Shown in pieces: positions 1-11,630 of a stretch of DNA of 64,000 bases (positions within the stretch are counted from its first letter, which is position 1; each line of letters starts with the position of its first letter). The notes beneath the pieces were generated by a model that was not told the origin of the DNA, did no database searches, and was given only the letters and a program-made list of their open reading frames with translations. The DNA is taken from positions 124,001 through 188,000 of the forward strand of contig JADNRZ010000007.1 in the NCBI GenBank assembly GCA_015501605.1, read 5' to 3'. The translations under genes and the position numbers were made by a program. Origin of the DNA: Panaeolus papilionaceus. Lineage: Eukaryota > Basidiomycota > Agaricomycetes > Agaricales.

Positions 1-3000
1 ACGTTGATAGGCCAATGGCAGTTATCTTACTGTCCACGACGCTTGGAAGAGATCTCGCTCGAATGAGTGATTCGAGGTTGGACGTGTATGATTGGATGTA
101 ATCGGATGGCGGTCCTGCCGCGTGGAGTGGAAGATGGGTGAAAGCACCTGTCGGACACCACCAGATGCGTCCATGAACGATTCCGTTCTGTGACCAGAAT
201 GCGGTTAGGTCTGTGCAATACGGGACGAGGATGTACTCACTGCTTTTAAAGCTTCGAATACCGGAGACACCACATGGGACCAAAGCCAATCGAGCAAGGG
301 CTGGAAAGCTGCGTCTTTATTTGGCTTTGGGGCAGTTCGCACTCGTCCTGCGCGAGATAAATCATCTTCGGAGTCGACTCCGCGTGTCTGGATGCCGTAC
401 GCTTTCAATGCTTTTTTCAGCGCTCCAGCTTGTTTAACAACATCGTCTACAGTGACGTTGTGAAGCACAATGTGCGCGATCGACCCACCCGGTAGGAGAA
501 TGAGCGCGTCACAGTAATGCCTGCGTTGATTGGTATTCAGCATAATAACAGGCCCTTGGTCGGCAGCGGTGCCAAGTTTCTCGAACCGAGTGGGTAACAA
601 GAACGATTCAAAGCCAGGAAGCTCCCTGATCTTCTCGAGTAATGTGTTGCGTTCGATAACTAATTTGCTTTGCTCATTCGACCCCGTTAAGCTGTCTGTC
701 ATGTGCTGTGGAGATGTGGTTCCCGCCAGCGTTAGCCCTCGAATCTTCGTTGACAACGATTCCAGCATTGATGCATATGCCGGGAATTTGTCCGCTAGGT
801 CTCCTAAATCACTTTGCAAGCCAAGCAGTTGCTGGAAAGTCATGGCAAGACTTTGTTCAAGAAATTCAATTGCTAGGGATAGGCGGTGGAAGCGAATGCA
901 TCCAGCAACAGCTTTACTTGTCGCTGCGTTGATCCGAAACGCAATTAGGGCTTCGTGTCGAGACTTGATATCACTTCCAAGCCAGAAAAGTTCGGGAAGT
1001 ATCTTGAAGGCCGTACTGTATGCGTCGATGCAATCTTCTGCGTGTTCACGCAACTCCGCAAACCTGGCCCATCGATCAACTTTGTCCCAAAGATATGATG
1101 GGTTGGAGCCAGGCGCTTGAGAAGCTTTCCTGTAATTGGATAGGGTTTCCTTTTCGTCCTCTGCGCTGTGGGAGAGACTGTGTCGTTCGCTGTATACAGC
1201 GGCGAGTGTACCGTAGTAACTCACCCGCATCGGGTCGTCTGGAGGAGAAAGCGCCAATGCCTCGCTTATGTTTTTCAGTGCCTTGTCCAGGTCCTCTTCC
1301 CCGCGAAGCCTATTGTATCGATTGTAGTATTCAAGACCGAGGGAATGCTTGTAGGCCTTTAATCTGCGGTTGCCTGGCTTGGAAACTTGAACAGCCTCCT
1401 CATGCCATCGTATAATGGCGTCTCTGTTCTCCATTCCACCGCGGCGGACGTACAGAGCCGAATACACAGACGCTAAATCTGAGTAGTACTCCGCAGTTGA
1501 ATCGTCATCCGGTGATGCTGAAGCGACCACCTCCATCTGCAATGTAAGTGCTTCGTCGAGATGGGCGGTAATGTCTGTATGTTGATACAATGCCAGATAG
1601 AGGCACCCAAGTAAATTCTGGTACTGGAGCCACCGTTTACTGTTGCGCTGCGTGAGGCGCAGGGCAGAGTTAACCCAGTGGATGGCGGCATCTAGGTCCT
1701 TCTTATTTCGGTGTCTTGAATAGCGGTTGAAGAGTGCGTTGGAAAGTTTTTCTTGAAACACAGCGGACTTTGGATTGGAGTCGCCCAGCCCCTGTACGCA
1801 GCGCATCGCAAGATCTACCGCAGATTCGAGGTCTTCAAGTCGAGAATGGTGCAAGTTGTATCTTGAAAGGTATGCAATGGCTAGATTTCCCGCACATATC
1901 GCTCCGTCCGGGCTGGTCTTTGGGAAACGTCCAATTACTGATGAGAACCATTCGATCGCCATGTCTAGGTCCTGCTGTGATCGGCTGGCTTGTCCACGGT
2001 TCAGGTATGCTATCCCTAAGTTGTGCCGTGCACTTAGCGAAGCTGAATTTGATGATGGAATGATCTGAATGGCCTGTTTCATTAACTCAAGCGCCTTGTC
2101 ACTGTCGCTTGCGAGCCCTATAAAGAGATATCGAGCGTCGTATACCGTAGAAAGAGTGTGGAGCCTAATTCCATAATTTACAGTGCTAGTAGATGATCTG
2201 TCTTGTATAGAACGATGACCCCAAAATAAAGCCAAGATTAAATCGTCCATGCTGCGAAGGTGTTCAAATCGGCTGAGATATGCTGAAGCGAGAACGGAAG
2301 CGCGCTGCAGGAGTGTGTCTGGATCGTTGAGATCGACATAATCCATTGCTGCTATACACGAATCTATTTGAAGCTCGAGATCCTTGAGGTTCATTGTCTT
2401 TGTATACCTTAACTGATATGTTGCAGCTTTCGACACATTCCACCATTGGGATTGAGAGGAGCCTGGAGGGAGGTCGGCCAACGCTGCCTTTTGGAGTTCC
2501 AGAAGTAAATCGAGGTCGGACCCATCGCTGTATCTCTCGTATCGCAGAGTAATTGATTCACAGAGATGCTGTCTGTGCAAGTCCATGTCTTCATGAGTTG
2601 CAGGGAGGGCGTTTATGGCAGTCCTTTGCAACCAGAGTGCAAGCATAAGGTCTGAAGCCTGTCTAGATAATCGGTAGCGGCTCTTCAAGTCTTGTGCAAG
2701 CCTAAGTTTGTAGAAAGGTAGTGATGGGTGGTTTGAATGGGTGGTAGCAAGACTAGCGAATGCATATCGTATCGAATTGGTCAAGTAAGCCGTTATGTGA
2801 TGTTTGTGGTATAGACGTCGATATTGGCCTGCAATAGGAGGGAATAGAAGGCCTTTGACGAAGAGTGGCAAAACAGAGCTCCAAGATGGGTAGATGGTGG
2901 AGATCGGCGGGATTGATGGGTTCAGAGGCGTATGGGTAGGTTGTTGATCGGAACTTGCGCTGTAACTCGTTGTGGTGGATACATTCCCTTTGTAAAGTGG

Positions 3001-3127
3001 ATGAGTGCTTCATTGTCTACGAGATTTACAAAGATGACTGCCTACCTTGCTCTGTTCCGGTTACGCTTGCAGTCTTTGGTCCTCCTTGATCAAGGCTATC
3101 TAGTTTTTCCGTGGATTCGGGCTTCAT
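1..3127 (-). CDS. TPR-repeat protein with C-terminal CHAT domain (3' end off the window)
   Basis: Three exons are visible: 3127-3046, 2987-241 and 187 to beyond base 1. The ATG at 3127 opens a 27-codon exon; the 57-nt and 53-nt introns close in phase. The protein is a long array of degenerate tetratricopeptide repeats with many YLxRY-type helices. After the second intron it enters a CHAT (caspase HetF associated with TPRs) domain, recognisable from RIWWCPTGAFTHLPLHAAG. CHAT is a caspase-like fold. TPR-CHAT proteins are a large expanded family in Agaricomycetes, mostly without a known function; some CHAT proteins are proteases activated by a partner. The catalytic cysteine region would lie beyond the left edge, so I cannot say whether the enzyme is intact. 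More than 960 residues are in the window. The first exon, rich in polar residues, is the least certain part. Confidence 0.85.
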
Positions 3128-4073
3128 GAGTGAGTTGAAATCCTCTGTCGGTTGTTAATGAGCCACACTACTAGGCTAGACGCAAAGAATTCCTTCGATG
3201 CTGGCAGTCTGCGGAGAACTGGAGATCATGCACTGAACGCAGAAAAATGCGGTTTCAAAGTACAATGTCCTTGTAAGCTAACCAAAATTCGCAATAATGT
3301 GAGGACACAGAGTGCATGCAACATCCTGGCCGTACATGGCTGCACAGCACAGCACCATTCGTCCCACGACAAGTTCAGGTCTGATTCCGTGAGAAAGTAG
3401 AGATAATGACCTTCCAAGTTCATGACAACTCGACAACCCAAAAGTTAGTGGCTACATCGCAACACTGTTATAATTCACGCGTTTTTCTACGAGAAAAGCG
3501 TGTCATCTAGTAAAACCTATGAATTTGTAATATCAATATTGAATTTCACTTGTCTTCTATGGTTGACCACTGCAGTCGTTGAGAAATCGCTGTTACGTGC
3601 TCGGGTCTATGTGGGGACTGTGTCACTTCATTACGTTGAGCTTATTCTTAGACATTCTACAGATTAAAGGCCGGACAATCGTCGTCGCATAACTACTACA
3701 AAAGGCCACTACTGTTGCTCCGAGATCGAACTTGTAGGACCTGTAGAAAGATGACCATTGACTAGCTTCGGGAAGAAGCCCAACATAGATGAACCGCAAA
3801 TGCAAAAAGACCAATCCGCATTGTCTTCGTTTACACTGTTGTTGTAGTGACAACGCGAGGTCTCTATTGAGCGCGCATTGCTCTCTATTTCTTTCCCAGA
3901 TATAGTAATAATCTTAGAGACGTAACAATGCCCAATTGATGATTCCAAGCTAATACGAGCAAACGCGTAGGGGTTCGCTCGAATAGTTATCGCATTGTTA
4001 GAGATACCAGAGTATTTAAAAGGCGGCTAAATGTGTCCATTAGCATCCCAGTTTAACCTGCTTTTGATTTAAC
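3128..4073. other. Divergent intergenic region, no gene recognised
   Basis: This is the shared upstream region of the TPR/CHAT gene (-) and the 350-aa gene (+). Only short ORFs without recognisable protein character occur here. GTATTTAAAAGG at about 4012-4023 is a plausible TATA-like element some 50 bp upstream of the ATG at 4074. Confidence 0.5.
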
Positions 4074-5252
4074 ATGCCCAGCCCACATCTCGTTCCTATT
4101 TCTCCTAGGTCTATCTACCCCAACAATCAGGATTTCCTCCTGAACCCTCCCTGTGTGCCAGCTCACGGTGGTGCACCTTATTCCTTAACCTCGTCGGAAG
4201 ACTCTCCAAGTCCTGTTCCAAGTAGCAGGAGTAGCAGCACGAGCAACAGCTCTGGAGGGTTATCTCCTCATTTGCTCCCGCCCACTGTGCCGTCCATCAG
4301 CTCTAGGAACAGTGCTCTTGCTTCCACCGGCAACATTGCGCATGATCAGAGACTCCCGCAACCACGAAGGAACTCTATCATTAACCCGTATCCACTGTCT
4401 TACGACGACGTGCGTTCCCCTACGCGATCACGATTTGGCGGACAACCTCCCATCGTAGGGTCTGGACTGTATGACACGGTGAATGGCCGGTCCATCACCC
4501 CCAGCACGGCATATGTGGGTCCAGAAAGGACCATCAAATCCCTAAGGCGCCCTAGCCAGACTCAGGATGAGAACTTTCCTCCTGCAATGGGAGCACAAGT
4601 TAGGCGCTCGAAAGTGGTTATGAATGGTCGCGCCAACTATGAATTAGTGCGAGTCGGAATGTTCCAAAACCCGCAGATGTGCAACAAAATGACTGCCGTA
4701 CAATTCTTTACCAAGGGTTCGGGATCCACTGAACCGGGGATACGAGTCGGAGACTTTGCGAAAACTGTCCCAGTCATGGTGACAGGGGGTTGGTTTTTTG
4801 AAGGAATCGCGGATAGGGAATTGAACATTGAGCTCTCGGTATGTTTTCTCGTTCACCGTCGCTGCTCCTATGACTGACTGGTTTGATGAACCATTGGATA
4901 TGCAGTGGCCAGGGATTCCGGTTGTAAACAAACGTCGTCTCAACATCGCTGCCATGAAGAACGAGCCACTGGCCTATATTCGTTTGGCTGAGATGTTGGT
5001 CTCATGGGTCATCGCTCTCGCTGGGGACGCTCAGGTGCGATCTTCTTTTATCCTGATACGGCTGTGTTGTTGACGTGAGGTTCATCTGTGCAGAGACACG
5101 AGGTTCATTCCAGTTATGAACACTTGCGACTGACCACTAGTCAACGTTGTACCGGTATTTATGTCGCCGATATAGTGATTGGAGGCCTGTATCATCGTGA
5201 CAGCTCCCGATGGGAGATCCAGATGTGGGCCCCAAAACCCCGTCAAATGTAG
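4074..5252 (+). CDS. Unrecognised 350-aa protein with Ser/Pro-rich N-terminus
   Basis: Three exons, 4074-4838, 4906-5034 and 5094-5252, join in phase to 350 residues. The first 180 or so residues are low-complexity, rich in Ser, Pro, Thr and Arg (serine runs, SPTRSR-like patches), as in intrinsically disordered regulatory proteins. The last 170 or so residues look folded: hydrophobic and aromatic residues alternate, including MVTGGWFFEGIADRE and IYVADIVIGGLYHR. I do not recognise a family and assign no function. No signal peptide or membrane segment is evident. The coding call rests on phase-consistent introns with good donor and acceptor sites (GTATGT...TGCAG; GTGCGA...TGCAG) and a coherent protein across them. 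It converges with Vps51 downstream, about 215 bp between stop codons. Confidence 0.7.
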
Positions 5253-5467
5253 CACCCGCCCTGGCCTTGTTCTTCATCTACCCTTCCCCTTCCCATTCCA
5301 TTCCAACCCTCTGGAAGGCTGCCTTGTAATTGTTAACTCCCACCCTTGCTTTATCCTACACCACCATCCCTAATCCAGGCTCTCGTATGTAGCATTAGAT
5401 ATTTGACATCTTTGTAGCGCTCCTATTTTGAATTGCATCAAGTTATGCAAAAAAGGGGCTTCAAAGC

Positions 5468-6313
5468 CTACCGAGCATCGCTCAATGGGTCGACGGTTTC
5501 AATGGAAACTTCGGTCGTTAGTCTTGAGATTTCTGAGAATGCGGCACGCAGCAAATCGAGGTCACTGTCTAGACTTTCTGCGCGGGTTTTCATCTATAGC
5601 ACCGTTTATCAGACAACCTTGACAGGTAAAATAATCTAGACAAACGTACTGCAGATATCGTGTCACTAGCTGCTATGAGTTCATGATGATGGTTATATAC
5701 CAACGACTGTCTCTCGCTGTCCAGCTGTCTGATTTCTGGAGAGTCCATGTTAGTAGGTGCTGCCCAAGGTCGAAGATACAACTCATACCTGATAAAAGCT
5801 CGTTCTCTCTCTTCAAGAGCGCAGGGAGCGTGGCGGTTGTAATCAGCTGCTCATAGTAACTTTTAGCGTCGAATGCAGGCGAATCTGAGTTTTGCAATCA
5901 ATACCCATCCTTTGAGAAAAATTATCATGGAAAGGACACATACTCAGATCCATTGGGTCTTGCAAGCTGGCAGCACCACCTTTCGGGGGAGGCGGTCCAA
6001 CACCAAGCCCATAGTGCTTTCTCAGCAAATCTCTCGCTCTAGTCTTTTGAGGCGGTGGGCTTGAAGGTGCCGACCTGCGGTTTCCCGATTCCAAAGAGGG
6101 GTTGGTGCCAGCAACGGTCGCTGTTGGCACAAGCGACGACCCGCTGGCACTGGGATTTCTGCTATGACTCATACTGGAAGCTCTGGAGCGTTCTGAATGA
6201 CCAGGTGTTGTGGAAGAGGTGGATGATGAAAGGGTGTTTGCAAGAGATGACGCTCGGAGAGGGGATGGTGGCGGTCGGGAGAGAGAGGATACTCGGGGCG
6301 GTGTGGACGCCAT
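5468..6313 (-). CDS. VPS51: Vps51, GARP/EARP tethering complex subunit
   Basis: Four exons, 6313-5944, 5884-5789, 5735-5650 and 5593-5468, join in phase to 225 residues. After a Ser/Pro-rich N-terminal 90 residues comes the Vps51 core: DLLRKHYGL, then SPAFDAKSYYEQL, LLKRENELLSEIRQLDSER and YNHHHELIAASDTI, then a helical region starting MKTRAESLDSDLDLL. Vps51 links the GARP complex to the t-SNARE Tlg1 and tethers endosome-derived vesicles at the trans-Golgi. The small size suits the short fungal Vps51 type. The ATG at 6313 is preferred over an in-frame ATG at 6340 because MASTPP begins the conserved serine/proline-rich leader, but either is possible. Confidence 0.88.
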
Positions 6314-6928
6314 GTTTGAAACGTTGATTAGAATGAACAATAGGGGTTGTTATGGTATTTTTTTCCGAATTGAGATGCACAAGTACTGAGAAGGTACGGT
6401 GAAACGATAAAAGGTTGATAGCACAAAGCTATTTTCGAGCTGAAGGTGTTGAATCTCGCAGAGTCGCAAGCAGCGGTCTGATGCCGTCGATTTTGTGTGA
6501 CCCTGAAAACGCCTGAAGATCATGGTTCACACACCCGGGCCTGACTGGGAGAAATATCGAGAAAGATGTCGTCGTAAGGCTTTAAATGGATCCTTCTACA
6601 TAAAGATCAGACCTAGAACATACATACATAGGAATTAGTCGACATGCATAGAAATACAGAGAATGGGGTATATACTGCATCAAGAAGGGAGTATGTACGT
6701 GAAACTGAGCGCTTGGAAATATGAATGCGTTGATATGAAATAGCACGAGGATACAACTACATAAAGAACAGAGACAAGGAGAGCCAAACGAGAATAGCAA
6801 CAGAAAGAAAAACAAGCAATGTATCCAGACGGCTAATGGTGGCGAGAAATGTGCGAAAACAGGGAACGGTTCAAGTCCTTGGGTCGCGATAGCATGTGCA
6901 ACAGAAGTAAATATGAGTGCAAAAACAT
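6314..6928. other. Intergenic region upstream of VPS51
   Basis: This 615-bp gap holds the VPS51 promoter and the 3' untranslated region of the Myb-like gene. No gene, RNA or repeat is evident. The right part is purine-rich. Confidence 0.5.
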
Positions 6929-9123
6929 CTATTTGCCATTCTCCTTGGGTCGTACCGATAATCCGTTAGATGGATACATGCTGCTGTAATGGTGCGTGGT
7001 TGCTTGACTGGGAACCATGGGTGGACCCGGTGTAGTTTTGGGTAGTTCCTGTTGGTTAGGCCGTGGTCTGTAATAGCTTGACCTTTGTTCATGCGCATTC
7101 GTTAGCGACGGTGTAATGACGGGTGATGGCGTGTTAACTGCGACAGTTGGCATTGGCCATGGAAGTTTTGATGCAGCAGCTGTCACTGGCGGTGGGATTC
7201 CTTTGGATGAAGGAGGCCGTTGTTGATTCTGGAGTGCAGGCGATGCAACTGGCGTTGAGGACGACGTATGAGCGGGCGACGACGTCGATGGCATCCGCAT
7301 CACGTTCGCTGGAGGTTGCAGTGGTGTCGGCTGTTGCGTTGGCGCTTGTTGAACCTGCGGTATTGAGTTCGTCTGTTGAGGAGTTGCAGCGTTAGACGGG
7401 GCCTGAGATGGGTTTGTTGAATTCGATTGCAGGGAGGCCATGGCTGGTGGCGGGGGCGGAGCAGAAGCGGGTGTATCAGGGCCTTCTTGCTCTCGTCGCC
7501 GCTTGACTCCACGTGTTGAGCTTCCTTTCAATCCAACAGATGTGGCTTTAAGAAGAATTTGGTGTCTAGAAGGTGTTCAACATTGCAAACACTAAGCAAC
7601 GGGACTAGAAACCCAAACCAAACCATGCCAAATGCCTACCTTGATCGGCTAGGACCCCATTCCTGGACTACCCAATCCCATTCGATTTCACCAGAAGCGG
7701 ACTTGGTTTTACTCTCTTCTGCCAATTTTCTTAGTCGCTCGGTCTCCTCATCTGACCACGAGCCCGAATTTCCCATCATCGTACCAGTCGAAGTGCTGGG
7801 AATGGTAGATACTATTGGCTGTGATGTGGACGGAATGACTGTCGGAGGTGCAGAAGCCGACGGTGTTGGTTGAGTTGTTGCAGCTGGAGCGACAGTAGAT
7901 GCTCCCGCTACAGCCTGCTGGGAGTAGTATGTAGGGGGGTAAGGATACTGGTAGTAGGGCGGCGTAGGATACTGTGCAGGCGGATACATAGGATATTGAG
8001 GGTAGGGTGGAGCCTGTCCCACCAAAGGAACAATAAATGACTGTGGGTTGGTGATTAGGTTTGGTTGAGGAGCTGAAACACTAACAGCAGGAGTTGGTGT
8101 GGCAGCAGCTGTAGAAGTTGAGGCTGTGGGTTGAGGTGCAGGTGTTGTTGAAATGGGTTGATAAACTGTTGAGGGAAGTACAGGATAAATCGGAGGAGGA
8201 GGGCTTGTCACTAATTGTGATGGATTTGCGAGCTGCGGTGATCTTTCAAGAAATGCTAATCTTCAAGCTACTTGAAAACATACCAATGTGTCGCAAATGC
8301 GCTTCGCATCAGCAAGCATGGTTAAAGGGTCAACTTTGACGCCAGGACCCATGTGATAGCATTGAGCCACGACGAGAGGTGGTGTCTTTTTCTATAAAAA
8401 AAATATGAGAGGTGCAAGGAGACCAAAGAGAAGGCGGGGCCACGCACAATTAGCTCTTCAGCAGCGCCATAGAATTCTGCACAGAGCGTTAGGACACGCC
8501 ATTGAAAGTCATAGTATTGTTCGTTTTGAGGGTTAATGTTTGGATGACTAGGAGGTCCAGTAGTCGGTGGAGGAGCTGCTGTGGAAGTACTTGGCTGGGC
8601 TGGCTGGGATGTGTATTGGTACTGTGCTTCATGTTTGGCAGAACCAACTCGTGGACGCCGATTCTTTGAACCCCGCGGACGACCGGGACCACGTTTTTGA
8701 ACTGGGGGTGTTGAAGGATCCTGAGCAGAACGAGACTGTGAGGGTTGATGATCTCCGGAGCTAGTTTAAGGGGACAATATTAGAGAAAGGAGAGGTAAAT
8801 GGATGAAGGATGTACCCGGAGGGTCTAGGGGAGGAAGAATTACTTCCATGAGGGTCGGGATCGTTTTGATTTAGTTGGTCCTCGACAATTCCTTCATCTT
8901 CATCATCGTCCTCCTCTTCCTCTTCCTCCTCCTCTTCATGACCGGATATGCGTGAAGAATTTTGAAGTGGTTGTTTCTGAGTTGAAAGAGGATGTATAGA
9001 TTGATGGGGATGAGTTGAATATTGGTGATGGATTGTTTGAGGATATAGAGATCTAGCATTTGTTGAGGGTGGATGTAGTGCATGAGATAAGGGTTGGTAT
9101 GGCTGTGGATTGTCCATTAACAA
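6929..9123 (-). CDS. AT-hook and Myb/SANT-like DNA-binding protein
   Basis: Five exons, 9123-8816, 8760-8448, 8391-8284, 8232-7640 and 7565-6929, join in phase to 652 residues. The order is: a His/Gln/Pro-rich N-terminus, an acidic run of glutamate and aspartate near residue 70, a canonical AT-hook (KRGPGRPRGSKNRRPR) near residue 120, a short helical domain (FQWRVLTLCAEFYGAAEEL), a long Pro/Thr/Tyr low-complexity stretch, then a Myb/SANT-like segment. That segment starts GSWSDEETERLRKLAEES and continues through IEWDWVVQEWGPSRSRHQ across the last intron. The C-terminus is Pro/Gln-rich and disordered. Together these point to a nuclear chromatin or transcription factor; targets are unknown. An ATG six bases downstream (9117) is an alternative start. 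Confidence 0.8.
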
Positions 9124-9846
9124 TTATTTGAATTTGGAAAAAAATATAAAAAGGGATCGGCTGTCGGTAAACGTTGGGAGGTGTGTGTGACTACTAATTG
9201 TAGGCCAAGATAATGGAAACAGGCCAGGCTTAGATCGAGGACAATGTGTGCTCCCTTCAACGATTAGATCTAAAAAGAGGTTTTAATGTAAAGAGTATTA
9301 ATTCAATACAAAAACATTACCTGCTTGTAACAAAAGGGTACAGAACAGATAAATCCCGAAGATGTTACAAGTCAAATCCCTGTTTTTGTTATTTTTCTAA
9401 TTGATAATTTTAGAGATTAAAGAATAGAATAAAGACTTACAAACTTACACTGATATAATAAAGATGAGTATATGTATGTATACCGCTGTGGTTTGTAAAG
9501 GACCAGTAGATGGATTGAAGACAGTGTTGATCCTCGCTCAGCTGGGACACCGACACCGACCAACGTTCTGTCACATGTCACGAATAAACTTTGCGTCACT
9601 CTCTCACGCTAATCTCAGTCAACAACACCAACGACGACAACAACAACGACAACATCGACAACGACCACGACCATAGCGGAGCCAACTTGAAACACTTTGA
9701 ATATTATCTCAGTTGGTATCAATGCCCGAGTATAAATCTATGTGTTTAATCTTCATCAAATAATGTGACGCCCAGGGTCATCCATCATCGGCTATGATCT
9801 AGTATAAATACTTCCGTTTCTCAATTTGGCCGGTATTGCTTTCCCC
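9124..9846. other. Divergent promoter region
   Basis: This gap separates the Myb-like gene (-) from the DUF1295 gene (+). A CAN-type trinucleotide-rich tract (CAACAACACCAACGACGACA and on) runs from about 9619 to 9673. No gene was recognised. Confidence 0.5.
9803..9810 (+). promoter_or_regulatory. TATA box of the DUF1295 gene
   Basis: TATAAATA lies 37 bp upstream of the start codon at 9847, with a pyrimidine-rich stretch between. Confidence 0.5.
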
Positions 9847-11027
9847 ATGCCTGTCTTCTCTCGTCTCATTCCAACTATATTCAGCGCTTACGCCGCTCAG
9901 ACTGGTATGCCCCCCACTTTATTTTTACTTTATTTATTTAATTAATCGTCATTCAGTCTTTGCTTTACTCTTCGTTCCACAGCAAGAAGACCGTTTTTAT
10001 GATCTCTGCGGTTCCATTGGGTGGCTGTCAACAACCGCTTTATCTCTCTACTATCCTACTTTGAAGACCAAGTTTTGGCATGGCCTACCGGTGTCTTTAC
10101 CACCAATCACATCTTTTGCTCCAAGGCAAGTTCTTCTGTCGGCCGCACTTGGTCTTTGGTCTGCTCGACTAGGAGTTTATCTCGCCAGCGTAAGATACGG
10201 ACCATCCTCTTGCTTCAGCGCGCTTAACCTTATCAACGTTTAGCGAGCTATAAAAGCTGGTGGAGACTCCCGTTTCGATGTCATAAAAACACAGCCAGGT
10301 CGTTTCTCCTACTTCTGGATCGCTCAAGGTGTGTCTGAATATGTTGTACTTTCTGTCTCGTCATCTCACTCTCAACAACAGCGACCTGGATCAGTCTTGT
10401 CGGTCTCCCTGTATATCTCGTCAACGTCATGCCAAAAAGTGTTCACCCCCCTCTCGGAACGCGAGATTTTGTTGCGTTGGGCATTTTCGCCGGTTCTTTC
10501 TTATTCGAAGTCATTGCCGATTACCAAAAAGCGTCATGGCGGAGAGCCAAGGATAAGAAACAACACGACGAAGCCTTTATTTCTTCAGGTTTATGGAGTA
10601 TTAGCAGGCACCCAAAGTTTGTACTTATCAGCAATTCCTTATCCCCTTTACTGATCGCTTCTTCAGCTATGTGGGTGAAGTAGGTATTTGGACCGGCATT
10701 TGGGCCTTGTCTACCACCTCTCTCCAAACTTCTGCCTACCCAGTTGGAGCTGTTGCCCTTGCTGCTCTGAGTCCTCTCTTCACATGGTTCCTTGTCCGCA
10801 ATGTAAGCTTTTCGTTTTTGGAGAGTGAACCATACACTGATGAAGCATGTCAAGGTATCTGGTGTTCCCCCTCTCGAGCGCCAAGGTAATCAGAGGTTCA
10901 GTACTAACACCAAGTACCAGCAATACAAAAAGTATGTTTTTCGATGAATCCATATGCTACTCGTCATTAACATGTTCTGTCCCCTAGTACCGTTCCTATA
11001 TTCTGGCCTTGGGGATCAACCAATTGA
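9847..11027 (+). CDS. DUF1295 / steroid 5-alpha-reductase-like membrane protein
   Basis: Seven exons, 9847-9904, 9957-10189, 10244-10328, 10382-10616, 10667-10802, 10855-10931 and 10988-11027, join in phase to 287 residues. The protein is almost entirely hydrophobic segments separated by short polar loops. It ends with the family signature SGLWSISRHPNYVGEVGIW, then VSGVPPLERQ and KYQQYKNTVPIFWPWG. DUF1295 belongs to the isoprenylcysteine methyltransferase / 3-oxo-5-alpha-steroid 4-dehydrogenase-like superfamily. Members are multi-pass membrane enzymes, probably NAD(P)H-dependent, acting on lipids, but the fungal substrate is not established. The stretch 10893-10918 resembles an intron but is read through, because it encodes the expected pre-C-terminal segment. 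Confidence 0.85.
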
Positions 11028-11630
11028 GTTGGTACTACTTAAAAGCTTTATCTAGAAGTTGATTATTTATGACAAAAATAAGGTGTAACTCCTTATTAAC
11101 CCGTGAGCAATTTGGAGTGTATTTATATTTTGTCAAACGTCATGGCGTGGCTACTACACCACTTCCATTACACGGGCAACGATATGCACCAGAGTTCTTT
11201 ACAGACGGATAAGATATGCTGATATACCTCGGAAGGAACACGCATACTCTCCCTGTTGTCCACTGCTGTGCCATCATCATATGGAGCAGTCGTGCCTGAG
11301 AAGTCTGATATCACTGTCGTAACGACACAACCACAAAGCCCTCTGAGAAGATCTATTATATTTACAACAAACGTCTTTCGTTCACTGCTATATGTATCTC
11401 GCCTAACCATTCCCCTGTCCACAATCCTTTGACCAATTTCGTAACCATACCCCTTGCCAATTCCAAGGTCCGGCACCTTTCGTACCGCTAGCGAGCCTTG
11501 AGGCTACCCTCCTGCTTTCCTCTTGATTTTTCACGTTTCGTCTGCTGCGTTCTGTGCTGCTGCGTCCAACACGCTTACATCCACCTTATCATAATCCACC
11601 ACCGTTGGAGGAGGATTTCAAGGTTGAATT
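11028..11630. other. Intergenic region upstream of the CSC1-like gene
   Basis: No gene was recognised. A pyrimidine-rich leader (about 11505-11620) precedes the ATG at 11631. Confidence 0.45.

Noticed and set aside
10893..10918. Apparent short intron in the DUF1295 gene
   Set aside because: Too short, and the sequence encodes residues expected just before the conserved KYQQYK end.
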